Below are positions 56,654 to 64,000 of a DNA stretch of 64,000 bases, piece after piece. The notes beneath the pieces were generated by a model. The model did not search any database. It was not told where the DNA came from and saw only the letters and a list, made by a program, of their open reading frames with translations. Location of the stretch: NCBI GenBank assembly GCA_021775875.1, contig JAJFHA010000025.1, positions 49,768 through 113,767 on the forward strand, in the 5' to 3' direction. The translations under genes were made by a program, and so were the position numbers. This DNA comes from Hyphomicrobiales bacterium (GTDB lineage Bacteria; Pseudomonadota; Alphaproteobacteria; Rhizobiales; NORP267). Positions within the stretch are counted from its first letter, which is position 1; each line of letters begins with the position of its first letter.

Positions 56654-57541
56654 CTATTCGGCGGCGATTCTGGCCGGGCGCAGAATTCCTGTGGAACGGG
56701 AAACGAATTCAGCTGAAAACATCTCCATATCCTTCTTAATCCGAAAGAATCCGGGTGACCGGGTCATCTGGTCTTCATTCATATACAGCCCGCGGTTAAT
56801 CTCGATCTGTAGCGCATGGAAACCCGTAACGGGATTGCCATGGCGCTCGGTAATAAATCCTCCGGCATAGGGTTTGTTGCGATGCACATTATATCCCATC
56901 TCTTCCAGCAGGGATTGAGCGAGGTCGGTCAGGGCGCCGTTGCATGAGGTGCCGTAGCGGTCACCAAGAATAAAATCGGGGCGGAAAAATGCTTCATCCT
57001 GGAGGGTGATAGATGGCATCGAATGGCAATCAATTAAAACTGCGACACCAAATGCCTTGTGCAGGGCCTTCAGACACTGGTCCATGGCCTGGTGATAAGG
57101 CATGTAGAGATGCTCGATGCGCTGGATGGCATCTGAAACGTCGAGCTGGTCTCTATAAATTTCAAGCGAATCCGCGACGATTTTTGCTACCGTGCCCAGC
57201 CCGCCGGCGACCCGGAGTGAATTTGTGTTGGCGAAAGGCGGCAGGGTTTGCGCAAACATGCGCTGGTCAAGCTCATAAGGCTCGCGGTTAACGTCCAGAT
57301 AGGCGCGGGGAAACAAGGCGTGGAGCAGGGCGGTGCCAAATTTCTGCACGCCGCCAAACAGGATATCTACATGAAAATCCTCAGATTTTCGCAAACTCAG
57401 CGCATCCAGCCCGGACATATCGAGAAAGCTGCGCGGATATGCGCGCCCGCTGTGGGGAGAGCCGAACAGGAACGGCCCCGAAAAACGCTCGGGCATTATC
57501 AGCTCGAAAGGTGGGTCCCATAACTCGCCTGGATGTTCCAA
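56654..57541 (-). CDS. N-formylglutamate amidohydrolase
   Basis: The 295-residue enzyme hydrolyses N-formylglutamate to formate and glutamate, the last step of one histidine degradation route. It shows the family's early SPHSGRAYP motif near 28-36, the metal-site region in LIDCHSMPS, and the final part with GHIGRGG-type sequence replaced by ALQIEINRGLYM near 247-258. It shows no signal peptide. The start is TTG at 57541 with GGAG seven bases upstream. The rest of the hut pathway is not in the window, so its role may be formyl-amino-acid clean-up. Its gene is convergent with the small RNA and divergent from cpdR. Confidence 0.88.
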   Translation of the reverse strand: MEHPGELWDPPFELIMPERFSGPFLFGSPHSGRAYPRSFLDMSGLDALSLRKSEDFHVDILFGGVQKFGTALLHALFPRAYLDVNREPYELDQRMFAQTLPPFANTNSLRVAGGLGTVAKIVADSLEIYRDQLDVSDAIQRIEHLYMPYHQAMDQCLKALHKAFGVAVLIDCHSMPSITLQDEAFFRPDFILGDRYGTSCNGALTDLAQSLLEEMGYNVHRNKPYAGGFITERHGNPVTGFHALQIEINRGLYMNEDQMTRSPGFFRIKKDMEMFSAEFVSRSTGILRPARIAAE

Positions 57542-57726
57542 AAATTATCTCCAGAATGATCTGACCAGAGCAAAAGGTTTCGCCTGGATCTGATAAATTT
57601 AGTCATGTGTTAACCGGTCTGTCCATGAGGAAATCGTCGGAAGCGCGGTTTCATGGCGTATTTACTTATTTCGGGCACAAATGAGCCCAATAATACAATT
57701 CGTAATGACAATTGGGACAGGACAAA

Positions 57727-58101
57727 ATGGAAAAAGCGAAGCTTGGCCGCATTCTACTCGCGGAAGACGATAATGATATGCGCCAGTTCCTCGTCAAGGC
57801 GCTTAAACGCGCCGGTTATGAGGTGACCTCGTTCGATAATGGCCAAAGCGCCTATGACCGATTGCGCGAAGAGCCGTTCCGGCTTTTGCTGACCGATATT
57901 GTGATGCCTGAAATGGACGGCATCGAGCTTGCCCGGAAAGCAACCGAGCTCGACCCCGATATGAAAGTGATGTTTATTACCGGCTTTGCGGCGGTTGCCC
58001 TGAACCCGGATTCAAACGCGCCTGCTGACGCCAAAGTGCTCTCAAAACCGTTCCATCTAAGAGATCTGGTTGACGAAGTAGAACGGATGCTGGCGGCATA
58101 A
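57727..58101 (+). CDS. cpdR: CpdR-like single-domain response regulator
   Basis: This 124-residue protein is a lone receiver domain. The acidic pair Asp14-Asp15 and the phosphorylation site Asp57 (LLLTDIVMPEMDG) are visible, followed by the Thr and the conserved Lys in VLSKPFH. In Caulobacter, CpdR controls the localisation of ClpXP and the degradation of cell-cycle regulators, depending on phosphorylation. The LAEDDNDMRQFL start and length match CpdR more than CheY. I chose ATG 57727; a TTG at 57712 is in frame. It lies about 107 bp before a tRNA-Val. Confidence 0.82.
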   Translation: MEKAKLGRILLAEDDNDMRQFLVKALKRAGYEVTSFDNGQSAYDRLREEPFRLLLTDIVMPEMDGIELARKATELDPDMKVMFITGFAAVALNPDSNAPADAKVLSKPFHLRDLVDEVERMLAA

Positions 58102-58208
58102 TCACCAAGTTATCTGCTGACTTTGCCGGTTCCGGTCTTGCACGCGTGCGCCAATGCCGATATATGCGGTGAGTGGCGCACAGCGCCCGACCAAAACCGC
58201 CAGAAAAT

Positions 58209-58283
58209 GGGCGCGTAGCTCAGTGGGAGAGCACTACGGTGACATCGTAGGGGTCGTTGGTTCAATCCCAACCGCGCCCACCA
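58209..58283 (+). tRNA. tRNA-Val (GAC)
   Basis: The cloverleaf is complete. The acceptor stem GGGCGCG pairs with CGCGCCC, then A and CCA (58280-58283, encoded). The D stem is GCTC/GAGC, the anticodon stem CTACG/CGTAG with loop GTGACAT gives anticodon GAC (valine), and the T arm is GTTGG-TTCAATC-CCAAC. Its 3' part is the site of a repeat that recurs at 59813. Confidence 0.97.
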
Positions 58284-58296
58284 TTTTCTTTTCATG
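58225..58296 (+). repeat. Direct repeat at tRNA-Val (left copy, putative att site)
   Basis: The last 59 bases of the tRNA and 13 bases past it match 59813-59884 at 68 of 72 positions without gaps. Mismatches are one in the anticodon arm (C/T), one in the T arm (C/T), and two in the acceptor 3' strand. This is the pattern left by site-specific insertion into a tRNA gene. Confidence 0.85.
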
Positions 58297-58298
58297 TC

Positions 58299-58340
58299 GT
58301 TCACAAATATGGTCCTCGTTCACAGTTGTAAATTGTGAAC
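58299..58340. promoter_or_regulatory. Three GTTCACA motifs near the tRNA repeat
   Basis: GTTCACA occurs at 58299-58305 and 58318-58324, and inverted (TGTGAAC) at 58334-58340; the last two form an inverted repeat spaced by nine bases. They start three bases after the end of the repeat at 58296. Such short repeats beside an att site could be arm sites of a recombinase or a repressor operator. Function is a guess. Confidence 0.4.
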
Positions 58341-58622
58341 GTAGCGGGCGCTGGCGTTGGTCCGACATTATTGTCTCAAGGACATTGGGAATTTTTCGTG
58401 ACGTTGATTGGGTTAGCGTTGAACCGCAGAAACTGTCCTGACGTGTCTGAATGACTAAATACATTGCTGGGGGCTAAGGCAACCTCCTTGAGAAGTACCT
58501 TGCGGGCTATTTCAGGCAGCATCCAGATTGTCCGACACCTGCGCGAGCGGGACTAATTGAGACGTTCGCATACCTATCTAGAGTCCGGACCCAAGCCAGA
58601 AGCACGTTGCCCCGGAAAAATC
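58341..58622. other. Non-coding stretch in the tRNA-bounded segment
   Basis: I see no gene in this 280-bp stretch. The frames that cross the tRNA are open only because of it. It may hold decayed coding remnants. Confidence 0.5.
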
Positions 58623-58625
58623 AAA

Positions 58626-58639
58626 TTGACCTTGATCAA
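58626..58639 (+). promoter_or_regulatory. FNR/FixK-type box upstream of uspA
   Basis: TTGAC-CTTG-ATCAA matches the FNR/FixK pattern TTGAT-N4-ATCAA with one mismatch. It lies 84 bases before the uspA start codon, near the place expected for a class II activator site if transcription starts around 58675. It suggests induction under low oxygen. Confidence 0.55.
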
Positions 58640-58722
58640 GGTGGAAGCCCGACCCGGACGGCACCATCAGGTTATCAAATTCAGTTGTAAAATCGGCTGA
58701 TGATCAGAAGTGGGAGATTGTT

Positions 58723-59133
58723 ATGTACAAAACCGTGCTCGTTCCAATCGAAATGGCGCATCCTGAAAAAGGCAAGCCAATGATTGAAGTTGCCCGTCAG
58801 ATCGGTGACAAGGATGCAAGGATTTTGCTTGTCAGTGTGGTCGAGGAAGTTCCAGCTTTCGTTGCTTCGCAACTGCCTCAGGGCCTGTTGGAAAAGGCCA
58901 GGGAAAAGGCGGCAGAAGAGTTGAAGGCGATCGCCAATGCTGCGGGAATAAAGCCTGATTACCAAGTGCGTTCCGGCAATGCCAGCAATGCCATTCTCGA
59001 TATTGCGAAAGAGCAGAATGCTGACATTATCCTGATCGGTTCACACAAGCCGGGATTGCAGGATTACCTGCTCGGTTCGACCGCTGCCCGTGTCGTTCGC
59101 CACGCCGAATGCACGGTGCTCGTTGCTCGCTAA
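58723..59133 (+). CDS. Universal stress protein (UspA family)
   Basis: This 136-residue protein has the UspA Rossmann-like fold and the ATP-binding motif G-2x-G-9x-G-S near 109-123 (GSHKPGLQDYLLGST), followed by AARVVRHAECTVLVAR. Members help survival under starvation or low oxygen. GGGAG six bases before the ATG is a good ribosome site, and an FNR-like box lies upstream. It is the only well-recognised gene of the 1.6-kb segment bounded by the two tRNA-Val repeats, so it may have arrived with it. Confidence 0.9.
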   Translation: MYKTVLVPIEMAHPEKGKPMIEVARQIGDKDARILLVSVVEEVPAFVASQLPQGLLEKAREKAAEELKAIANAAGIKPDYQVRSGNASNAILDIAKEQNADIILIGSHKPGLQDYLLGSTAARVVRHAECTVLVAR

Positions 59134-59283
59134 CCGTGGCACCTCGGGATTTAGGGTTATGTGGGTTTGGTTGGTGACAAGCTGGGTCGTGTCAGGACCG
59201 AACAAGGCAGCCAAAGCAGGGGAGACCAACCGGTGTCTGTTGCCCGAGATTCCGAAAGTCGATTTGCCAGAGCCTTTTGATCC

Positions 59284-59724
59284 CTAACGAGATCCTTCAG
59301 TTTGTCCATTGACGTTTGGGGACTGATTTAGTGGCACATTGTTCTGGCCTGATCGACGGGGCGGTCGGGTGCTGCTGGGTGGTGGTGCGACTACACCCCC
59401 GCTTGGTGGCGTTGTCTGCAAACGGTTGCGGAGGACCTCTCTCGGGGTCGTGATTGAACAATCACTCGGATTCTCTGCTGTGCCGGAAAAGCAAGCCACG
59501 CACCATCGAGTACCTTCATCATTTGTGGCACAACACAATACCGGAAGTTGGTGGTCGTTCCTGTGATCGCCCCCACCCTGAAGCAGGCAGCTTTGCAGAA
59601 GGTCGCCCACCCGGTTGGTCGAAACCGGTGTTCGCGTCACAGCGTGTAATGTTGAGCTTGTTATCAAGGTCAATCCCGCGATTATCGCCAGAATGAAAAC
59701 GCCACGATGTGTGTTCCGCTGCAT
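59284..59724 (-). CDS. Cysteine-rich exported hypothetical protein
   Basis: This 146-residue protein has a signal peptide (basic start, hydrophobic core ILAIIAGLTLI, cut near LHA-VT at 28) and six cysteines in the mature part (46, 64, 65, 75, 78, 89), followed by a proline- and glycine-rich tail (PSGGVVAPPPSSTRPPRRSG). The cysteines suggest disulphides or a metal site. GGAG six bases upstream of the ATG supports a real gene. I do not recognise the family. It lies inside the tRNA-repeat segment on the strand opposite to uspA. Confidence 0.6.
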   Translation of the reverse strand: MQRNTHRGVFILAIIAGLTLITSSTLHAVTRTPVSTNRVGDLLQSCLLQGGGDHRNDHQLPVLCCATNDEGTRWCVACFSGTAENPSDCSITTPREVLRNRLQTTPPSGGVVAPPPSSTRPPRRSGQNNVPLNQSPNVNGQTEGSR

Positions 59725-59812
59725 GTTGTTCTCCGGTTTTGCGTCCGTTCAGGCATAATCATCAGTGTACATCATTTAGCATACCTCGAGTATTTCGCAA
59801 CCGGGCAACGGC

Positions 59813-59884
59813 GGGAGAGCATTACGGTGACATCGTAGGGGTCGTTGGTTCAATCTCAACCTCACCCACCATTTTCTTTTCATG
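59813..59884 (+). pseudogene. Truncated tRNA-Val copy (right copy of the repeat)
   Basis: This is a 72-base copy of the 3' part of tRNA-Val, including the anticodon arm (GAC kept) and T arm. Substitutions in the acceptor strand (CGCGCCC is now CTCACCC) and one in the T stem spoil pairing. The 5' acceptor strand and half of the D arm are absent, so it cannot be a working tRNA. It is probably the original 3' end displaced by an insertion. Confidence 0.85.
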
Positions 59885-60073
59885 CCTACTATCTTCTGGA
59901 TGGTCTGGTTTCCACGCAGAGCAACCAGTGCAACCAAGGTCTTAAACCGTTCAGTAAATTGAGGTTGCCTTGTTTTCGTATCTCTCTTAAAGGTTTGGGA
60001 TACATTTTTAACCACCTGTCGAAATTTCCATGGCCACTTCAAGCTGCTAATGAGGTAAACAGGGTATATCCTT
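59885..60073. other. Gap between tRNA fragment and nuclease gene
   Basis: I see no supported gene in this 189-bp gap. Base composition begins to fall towards AT-rich here. Confidence 0.5.
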
Positions 60074-61597
60074 TTAGAAAGCTTCTATTAACGGTTGCAC
60101 CATTTCCTTACAGTGTGGCGAGAATAGTATTTGATCATTTTTATCAAACCAAATAATTCCAATATGCCTATCTGAACACAAATATTTTTGTAACCAAGGG
60201 ACCACAATAGGTTCTTGAGGATACACGAGAAATAAATTTACGTCATATCCAATGATATTTTGATATCTATAGCGATACTCATAAAGCTGACTCACCCCTT
60301 TTCTTGTTTGGCTAAGAAGATTCGATGCCGTAATGCTTTTCACTTCAAATACATATTTATCTTTTGATGGTAATTCAGCAAATAAGTCAATATGTTCATT
60401 CTCAAACGGTGTTGCCCCTCGTTTTTTCAGGTAATCATGGAGTTTTTCAAGTAAAATTTTATGGCTAAGGTTGGCCCTTTGCCTTTTTATTTTTGTAAGT
60501 TCTGGGTCTGTATAAATTATTTTTTTATTATTATTTTGGTTTCCCGAGGAAGTATCAAAATTAACTTGTTTTAATTGGTATATATTCCCAGATTTAATGA
60601 TTTCCACATCTTTGGATTGACTTTCTGCGGCTATCTCGAGTTCCGAATATATTTCTGGGTTTTCGTTAGTTAAGATGTTGACTTTATCTGACTCAAGAGT
60701 TCTCACTCCATCAAAATATCTTCCCCAACTACATAAGCGTGCCCCATTCAATAAATCGTCAATATTGGATGCATCGTTGAAATCGGTAAATTGAGTTTTT
60801 GTTGAATTTATGACATCAAGTTTTAATAACAATTCCTCTGCATCTGTTTTTCCGAATGCATTCCTGACCTTTATTCCCATACGATCAGAGATAAGAAGAT
60901 TGGTATGCTTTAAAATGTGAAAACGACTCTCATAATTTAATGGTGCCGAAATTTGACCATTTCTAAATGCGGTCAAAACATCCTTCACATCATCAATAGA
61001 GGGACTAGCAATGCAATTCGTTTTTTCTTGATTAGCGAGAACAAACACCTCGTCAAAAGAAAGATTTGCTTCTAAGGGGCTTACATTTTTTAATGATGAA
61101 TCAGCCTTTAACCCCATGCAAATAAGTCTAAATGGTGATAGATGAATATTATTTTTTATAAAGCCAAGAGTCCTATCACGCGTGTTGGATTGTATTCTTA
61201 CGCCGTTTGATCCTGAAGTATAAGCAACGCCCATGCCATTTGGATATTGGAATAAAATCATTTGTAACAGCATGAATGCCGCTACATTTGGCTCCTCTGT
61301 AATTAGAAATTGTTTAGCGGTATGGCTTAAAAAAATGTGCCAAATTTTACCTACTAGCTCAATTCTGTACAGTCCTAAATATGCAGGATATGCGCTTATT
61401 TCATCGCGAAATTTTGATGGATCACGTGCCACTACCGAAGCTCTTGGGCTTATCTCTGATAGGCGCTTTTCAATAGCATTTCGATTATAAGGCTTTCCAT
61501 CGAATTCATAAAATATTGACGCGATATCAATAAGCTTGTTTGGCCAACTGTCGTCGCTTGAATGTATTTTATGGCTAAAGAGGTCAGTTATTTCCAT
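60074..61597 (-). CDS. Putative PD-(D/E)XK restriction endonuclease
   Basis: This 507-residue protein is the likely nuclease partner of the methyltransferase just upstream. Near its end lies a PD-(D/E)XK-type active site, with Asp404 in HIDLFAEL and Glu418-x-Lys420 in YVFEVKS, and a following helix with QLYEYRYRY, as in many type II restriction enzymes. The N-terminal 380 residues are not recognised and may bind DNA. It overlaps the methyltransferase stop by one base (TAATG). The genes are AT-rich, unlike the rest of the window, indicating transfer. Recognition sequence unknown. Confidence 0.78.
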   Translation of the reverse strand: MEITDLFSHKIHSSDDSWPNKLIDIASIFYEFDGKPYNRNAIEKRLSEISPRASVVARDPSKFRDEISAYPAYLGLYRIELVGKIWHIFLSHTAKQFLITEEPNVAAFMLLQMILFQYPNGMGVAYTSGSNGVRIQSNTRDRTLGFIKNNIHLSPFRLICMGLKADSSLKNVSPLEANLSFDEVFVLANQEKTNCIASPSIDDVKDVLTAFRNGQISAPLNYESRFHILKHTNLLISDRMGIKVRNAFGKTDAEELLLKLDVINSTKTQFTDFNDASNIDDLLNGARLCSWGRYFDGVRTLESDKVNILTNENPEIYSELEIAAESQSKDVEIIKSGNIYQLKQVNFDTSSGNQNNNKKIIYTDPELTKIKRQRANLSHKILLEKLHDYLKKRGATPFENEHIDLFAELPSKDKYVFEVKSITASNLLSQTRKGVSQLYEYRYRYQNIIGYDVNLFLVYPQEPIVVPWLQKYLCSDRHIGIIWFDKNDQILFSPHCKEMVQPLIEAF

Positions 61598-62679
61598 TAT
61601 TGAAGAAAGCCCAACTCTAGCTTGCTTATAAGTTCATCTAAATTTTGTCTTCTTCGTTTATTAAAAACCTCTTGTGCTATATGTTGTCCAAGAATAGATG
61701 CAAACAATGGCGGAACTGCATTGCCTACTTGTCTTATGACGTGCCTTCCGGTGCCATAAAATTCCCACCAGTCCGGAAAGGTTTGAATTCTTGCGCTTTC
61801 TCTTGGCGTTACTTCTCTTGGTTCGTAGGGGTGTACGTGTCCCTTCCCTCCTCCTGCATCGGAACCAACAATAATTGTATAGCTTGGTCTTTCGGGGTTC
61901 AGTTTATTTATCCTGGTTTTATGATCTCTCTCGCCAAAAGATAATAACTTATATCTATCTATAATTCGTTGGCTGTGTTTTCTCCCAACATGTCCATTTA
62001 AAAATGGCTTGCTCTTCCAATCTGTAATTGGCGTAGGTAAATCAACCAAAATAGATGAAACTGTATTAAATGGCTTATGGGCATTAAACACCGAATTAGG
62101 GGGTGTATGGGTAGCTTCCATCTGTGGGATAGATTTGTTTGCTTTAGTGCCTATAAAAAATACTCTTCTTCGAAACTGCGGGATACCAAAATCAGCAACT
62201 TCATATTCATGTGCTGAGATGGCATATTTCCCCTCTATAGAAAGGGTTTCGAACAATTCGCTATACAAGGTTCCATCATGTATGGTTTTCAAACCTGCTA
62301 CATTTTCGAATAAAAATCCTTCTGGCTCTATTTCTCTAATAATCCTTGCATATTCATATACTAGGTTTCCTCTAGGGTCGTCTAAGCCCTTTCGTTTTCC
62401 AAAGACTGAAAAGGCTTGGCATGGAGGACCCCCAATAATGAAATCTATATCTTTAGTCCCAATTTGTTTCCTTATTGTCTTGTATGAGACATTATTTATA
62501 TCCTCACAAACAACAGGGTGTCTCGAAAGGTAATTTTTTTTGCCCTGATTAACTGTGAGAGTTTCGCATGAAAAAGGATCGATGTCGGACGAAAAAATTG
62601 AACCAAAGCCAGCTACAGAAAACCCTAAATCAAGCCCTCCACCCCCAGAAAAAAGGCCTAATGTATTTATTTTTGCCAC
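61597..62679 (-). CDS. DNA (cytosine-5-)-methyltransferase
   Basis: This 360-residue C5-methyltransferase has motif I FSGGGGLDLGF at 10-20, the catalytic cysteine Cys87 in GGPPCQAFS, motif VI ENV at 125-127, QFRRRVFFIG, and a C-terminal QVGNAVPP. It is upstream of the nuclease, which is the usual order to protect the host first. The type looks like a type II enzyme with a short target recognition region (about residues 210-280). AT-rich codon use points to horizontal transfer. Confidence 0.92.
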   Translation of the reverse strand: MAKINTLGLFSGGGGLDLGFSVAGFGSIFSSDIDPFSCETLTVNQGKKNYLSRHPVVCEDINNVSYKTIRKQIGTKDIDFIIGGPPCQAFSVFGKRKGLDDPRGNLVYEYARIIREIEPEGFLFENVAGLKTIHDGTLYSELFETLSIEGKYAISAHEYEVADFGIPQFRRRVFFIGTKANKSIPQMEATHTPPNSVFNAHKPFNTVSSILVDLPTPITDWKSKPFLNGHVGRKHSQRIIDRYKLLSFGERDHKTRINKLNPERPSYTIIVGSDAGGGKGHVHPYEPREVTPRESARIQTFPDWWEFYGTGRHVIRQVGNAVPPLFASILGQHIAQEVFNKRRRQNLDELISKLELGFLQ

Positions 62680-62774
62680 AAATTTAACTTCCGTTTTGCA
62701 ATTTCGAATACACTTTATAACAGTTTTTCTCTATCATATAGACCATAATGCAATATGATGGTTTTGCTACTGTG
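62680..62774 (-). promoter_or_regulatory. Likely promoter region of the R-M operon
   Basis: This 95-bp AT-rich gap lies between the methyltransferase start and the left end of the IS element. It should hold the R-M promoter, but I cannot point to clear -35/-10 boxes. Confidence 0.35.
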
Positions 62775-62804
62775 TGAATAGCCCCGCGTTTTCTAGACAC
62801 CTTG
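62775..62804. repeat. Left inverted repeat of the IS3 element
   Basis: It begins TGAATAGCCCC and ends TAGACACCTTG, matching the right repeat at 63971-64000 in reverse complement at 22 of 30 positions or better. Confidence 0.9.
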
Positions 62805-63668
62805 CGGTTTCAGTTTTTGCTGCAATTCGAAGTCGGCGGGTGACAGCAGCCCGTTGTTAGCGTGTTTGCGTTTGGGATTGTAGAACATCTCAATGTAATC
62901 GAACACATCCTGCCTTGCTTCATCTCTCGTTCGGTATGTTCGCCGCCTGATACGCTCACGTTTGAGCAAGTTGAAGAAGCTCTCGGCAACCGCATTGTCA
63001 TGGCAGTTTCCCCGGCGGCTCATGCTGTGTTCCAGGTTGTTGTGCTTGAGGAATGATGCCCAATCGATACTGGTGAACTGGGAGCCCTGATCGGAGTGGA
63101 TTAGAACCCTGGTTGCAGGCTTCCTTCGCCATACGGCCATCAGCAAAGCCTGCAGAACAAGATCCGTTGTCTGACGGCTATGCATTGACCAGCCGACGAC
63201 ACGCCGGGAAAACAGGTCAATCACAACCGCCAGATACGAGAACCCCTCGTAGGTTTTGATGTATGTAATGTCTGTCACCCAGACTTTGTCCGGCAAACCT
63301 ACTTCAAACTGCCTGTCCAGTGTGTTGTCGATAGCGATTGAAGGTCGCCCACCATACTTGCCGACACGTCGTTTGTAGCCGATCTGCGCCTTGATCCCAG
63401 CCAGCCTGGTCAGTCTTGCCACGCGGTTGGGGCAACATATCTCGCCCTGATCCATGAGATCATCGTGTAGCTTACGATACCCATAGACTTTGCCACTATC
63501 TTCCCAAGCACCTTTGAGCAGTTCAGTCTGCCGCTTATCCTCAACGGCACGCTTGCTGAACGGTCGCTTCAGCCAGGCGTAAAACCCACTCGGGTGCACA
63601 CAAAGCATCCGGCACATGGTACGGACATTGAACTGGGGGCGATGCACCTTGATGAACGCGTATCTCAT
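62793..63668 (-). CDS. IS3-family transposase OrfB
   Basis: This 291-residue catalytic part holds the rve integrase domain. The DDE residues are in WVTDIT, HSDQGSQFTS and DNAVAESFFNLLK. The N-terminus (MRYAFIKVHRPQFNVRTMCRMLCVHPSGFYAW) is typical of the IS3 subgroup. It is read by a -1 frameshift from OrfA, whose last codons include the slip run CTA-AAA-AAA-GCC. The frame is complete, so the element may be active. Confidence 0.95.
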   Translation of the reverse strand: MRYAFIKVHRPQFNVRTMCRMLCVHPSGFYAWLKRPFSKRAVEDKRQTELLKGAWEDSGKVYGYRKLHDDLMDQGEICCPNRVARLTRLAGIKAQIGYKRRVGKYGGRPSIAIDNTLDRQFEVGLPDKVWVTDITYIKTYEGFSYLAVVIDLFSRRVVGWSMHSRQTTDLVLQALLMAVWRRKPATRVLIHSDQGSQFTSIDWASFLKHNNLEHSMSRRGNCHDNAVAESFFNLLKRERIRRRTYRTRDEARQDVFDYIEMFYNPKRKHANNGLLSPADFELQQKLKPQGV

Positions 63669-63940
63669 TTTGCATCCTTGGCAAAATACGCGGTGGCTTT
63701 TTTTAGTATGTCACGCTCCTCGGTGACACGGGCCAGCTCCTGCTTCAGCCGTCTTATCTCCGAGGACTGATCATCCTTTGCTGCACTGCCGGGAGGAGCT
63801 GAATATCGCTTTATCCAACCGTACAGCGAGTGCGTGCTGACGCCCAGGCGCCTCGAAACATCCGCTACAGAATAACCCCGTTCGGTAATCTGCTTGATGG
63901 CATCAATCTTGAATTCTTCTGTAAATCGTGGCTTGCCCAT
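63665..63940 (-). CDS. IS3-family transposase OrfA
   Basis: This 91-residue DNA-binding part has a helix-turn-helix (YSVADVSRRLGVSTHSLYGW) followed by a leucine-rich coil (IRRLKQELARVTEERDILKKA). The ATG 63940 has AAGGAG six bases upstream; a longer frame from a TTG inside the inverted repeat is unlikely. The stop overlaps OrfB's start, and a run of seven A supports -1 frameshifting to form the OrfAB fusion. Confidence 0.93.
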   Translation of the reverse strand: MGKPRFTEEFKIDAIKQITERGYSVADVSRRLGVSTHSLYGWIKRYSAPPGSAAKDDQSSEIRRLKQELARVTEERDILKKATAYFAKDAK

Positions 63941-63970
63941 GTCGTTCTCCTTGTCCTCATTTTTAGGTGA

Positions 63971-64000
63971 CAAGGTGTCTACAATTCTAGGGGCTATTCA
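63971..64000. repeat. Right inverted repeat of the IS3 element
   Basis: It reads CAAGGTGTCTA, eight bases, then GGGGCTATTCA, the reverse complement of the left end apart from the middle eight. It ends at the last base of the window. Confidence 0.9.

Larger units (their letters stand above)
62775..64000 (-). mobile_element. IS3-family insertion sequence, both inverted repeats visible
   Basis: The element is 1,226 bp. Its ends are 30-bp imperfect inverted repeats: TGAATAGCCCC at 62775-62785 and TAGACACCTTG at 62794-62804 match the complement of 63990-64000 and 63971-63981; the eight bases between differ. It carries orfA and orfB overlapping with a -1 slippage site. The outer end falls on the last base of the window, so the target duplication cannot be seen. 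Confidence 0.92.

Noticed and set aside
58110..58304. Open frame on the minus strand across tRNA-Val (contains LGLNQRPLRCHRSALPLSYAP)
   Set aside because: It is the well-known false frame read from the antisense of a tRNA gene; it has no support outside the tRNA.
59776..60042. Open frame on the minus strand across the tRNA copy
   Set aside because: It is the same antisense-tRNA artefact, now from the truncated copy.

Overview
The window looks like an alphaproteobacterial chromosome with roughly mid-50s GC (an impression, not computed). The evidence is a CpdR-type response regulator beside a tRNA-Val, a suhB/MmgR-like small RNA beside a HisN-type phosphatase, a ROSE-like thermosensor before an Hsp20 gene, DUF459 proteins, a TakP-type TRAP transporter, and the common alphaproteobacterial grouping of an acyl-CoA synthetase, LivGHM, a binding protein, LivF and a PaaK-like protein. 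The order and genus cannot be fixed from the sequence alone.

Layout. 1-10.7 kb: the end of a GT4 glycosyltransferase, an amidase, gamma-glutamyltransferase, a BKACE enzyme, a homoserine-dehydrogenase-like protein, an MFS carrier, a CPA1 antiporter and a cobalt-type nitrile hydratase operon (alpha, beta, activator). 10.8-16.3 kb: a TRAP transporter followed by an SDR and an acyl-CoA dehydrogenase. 16.5-28.9 kb: a fused indolepyruvate ferredoxin oxidoreductase, then an acyl-CoA synthetase and a complete branched-chain-amino-acid-type ABC importer ending in a PaaK-like protein. This region looks like a system for uptake, CoA activation and oxidation of organic acids. 28.8-35.9 kb: ferrochelatase, SPFH/NfeD, motAB, glpD and kdsD.

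36.0-42.9 kb is an envelope block on one strand: a beta-barrel protein, a lytic transglycosylase, a DUF459/SGNH protein, an MBOAT acyltransferase, a small membrane protein and a second DUF459 protein. It is the best candidate for a poorly described system, probably acylation of a cell-surface polymer. 42.9-52.4 kb: gltBD, then an S9 peptidase and a threonine-aldolase-like enzyme behind a 23-bp palindrome. 52.5-58.1 kb: a hypothetical protein, the heat-regulated hsp20, a Gly/His-rich exported protein, an alpha/beta-hydrolase lacking its nucleophile serine, hisN, the small RNA, an N-formylglutamate amidohydrolase and cpdR.

58.2-64 kb is accessory DNA. An intact tRNA-Val and a decayed 72-bp copy of its 3' part, 1,588 bp away, bracket uspA and a cysteine-rich exported protein. 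Beyond it lie an AT-rich restriction-modification pair and an IS3-family element whose right inverted repeat ends at the last base of the window. I saw no CRISPR array, rRNA gene or replication origin.
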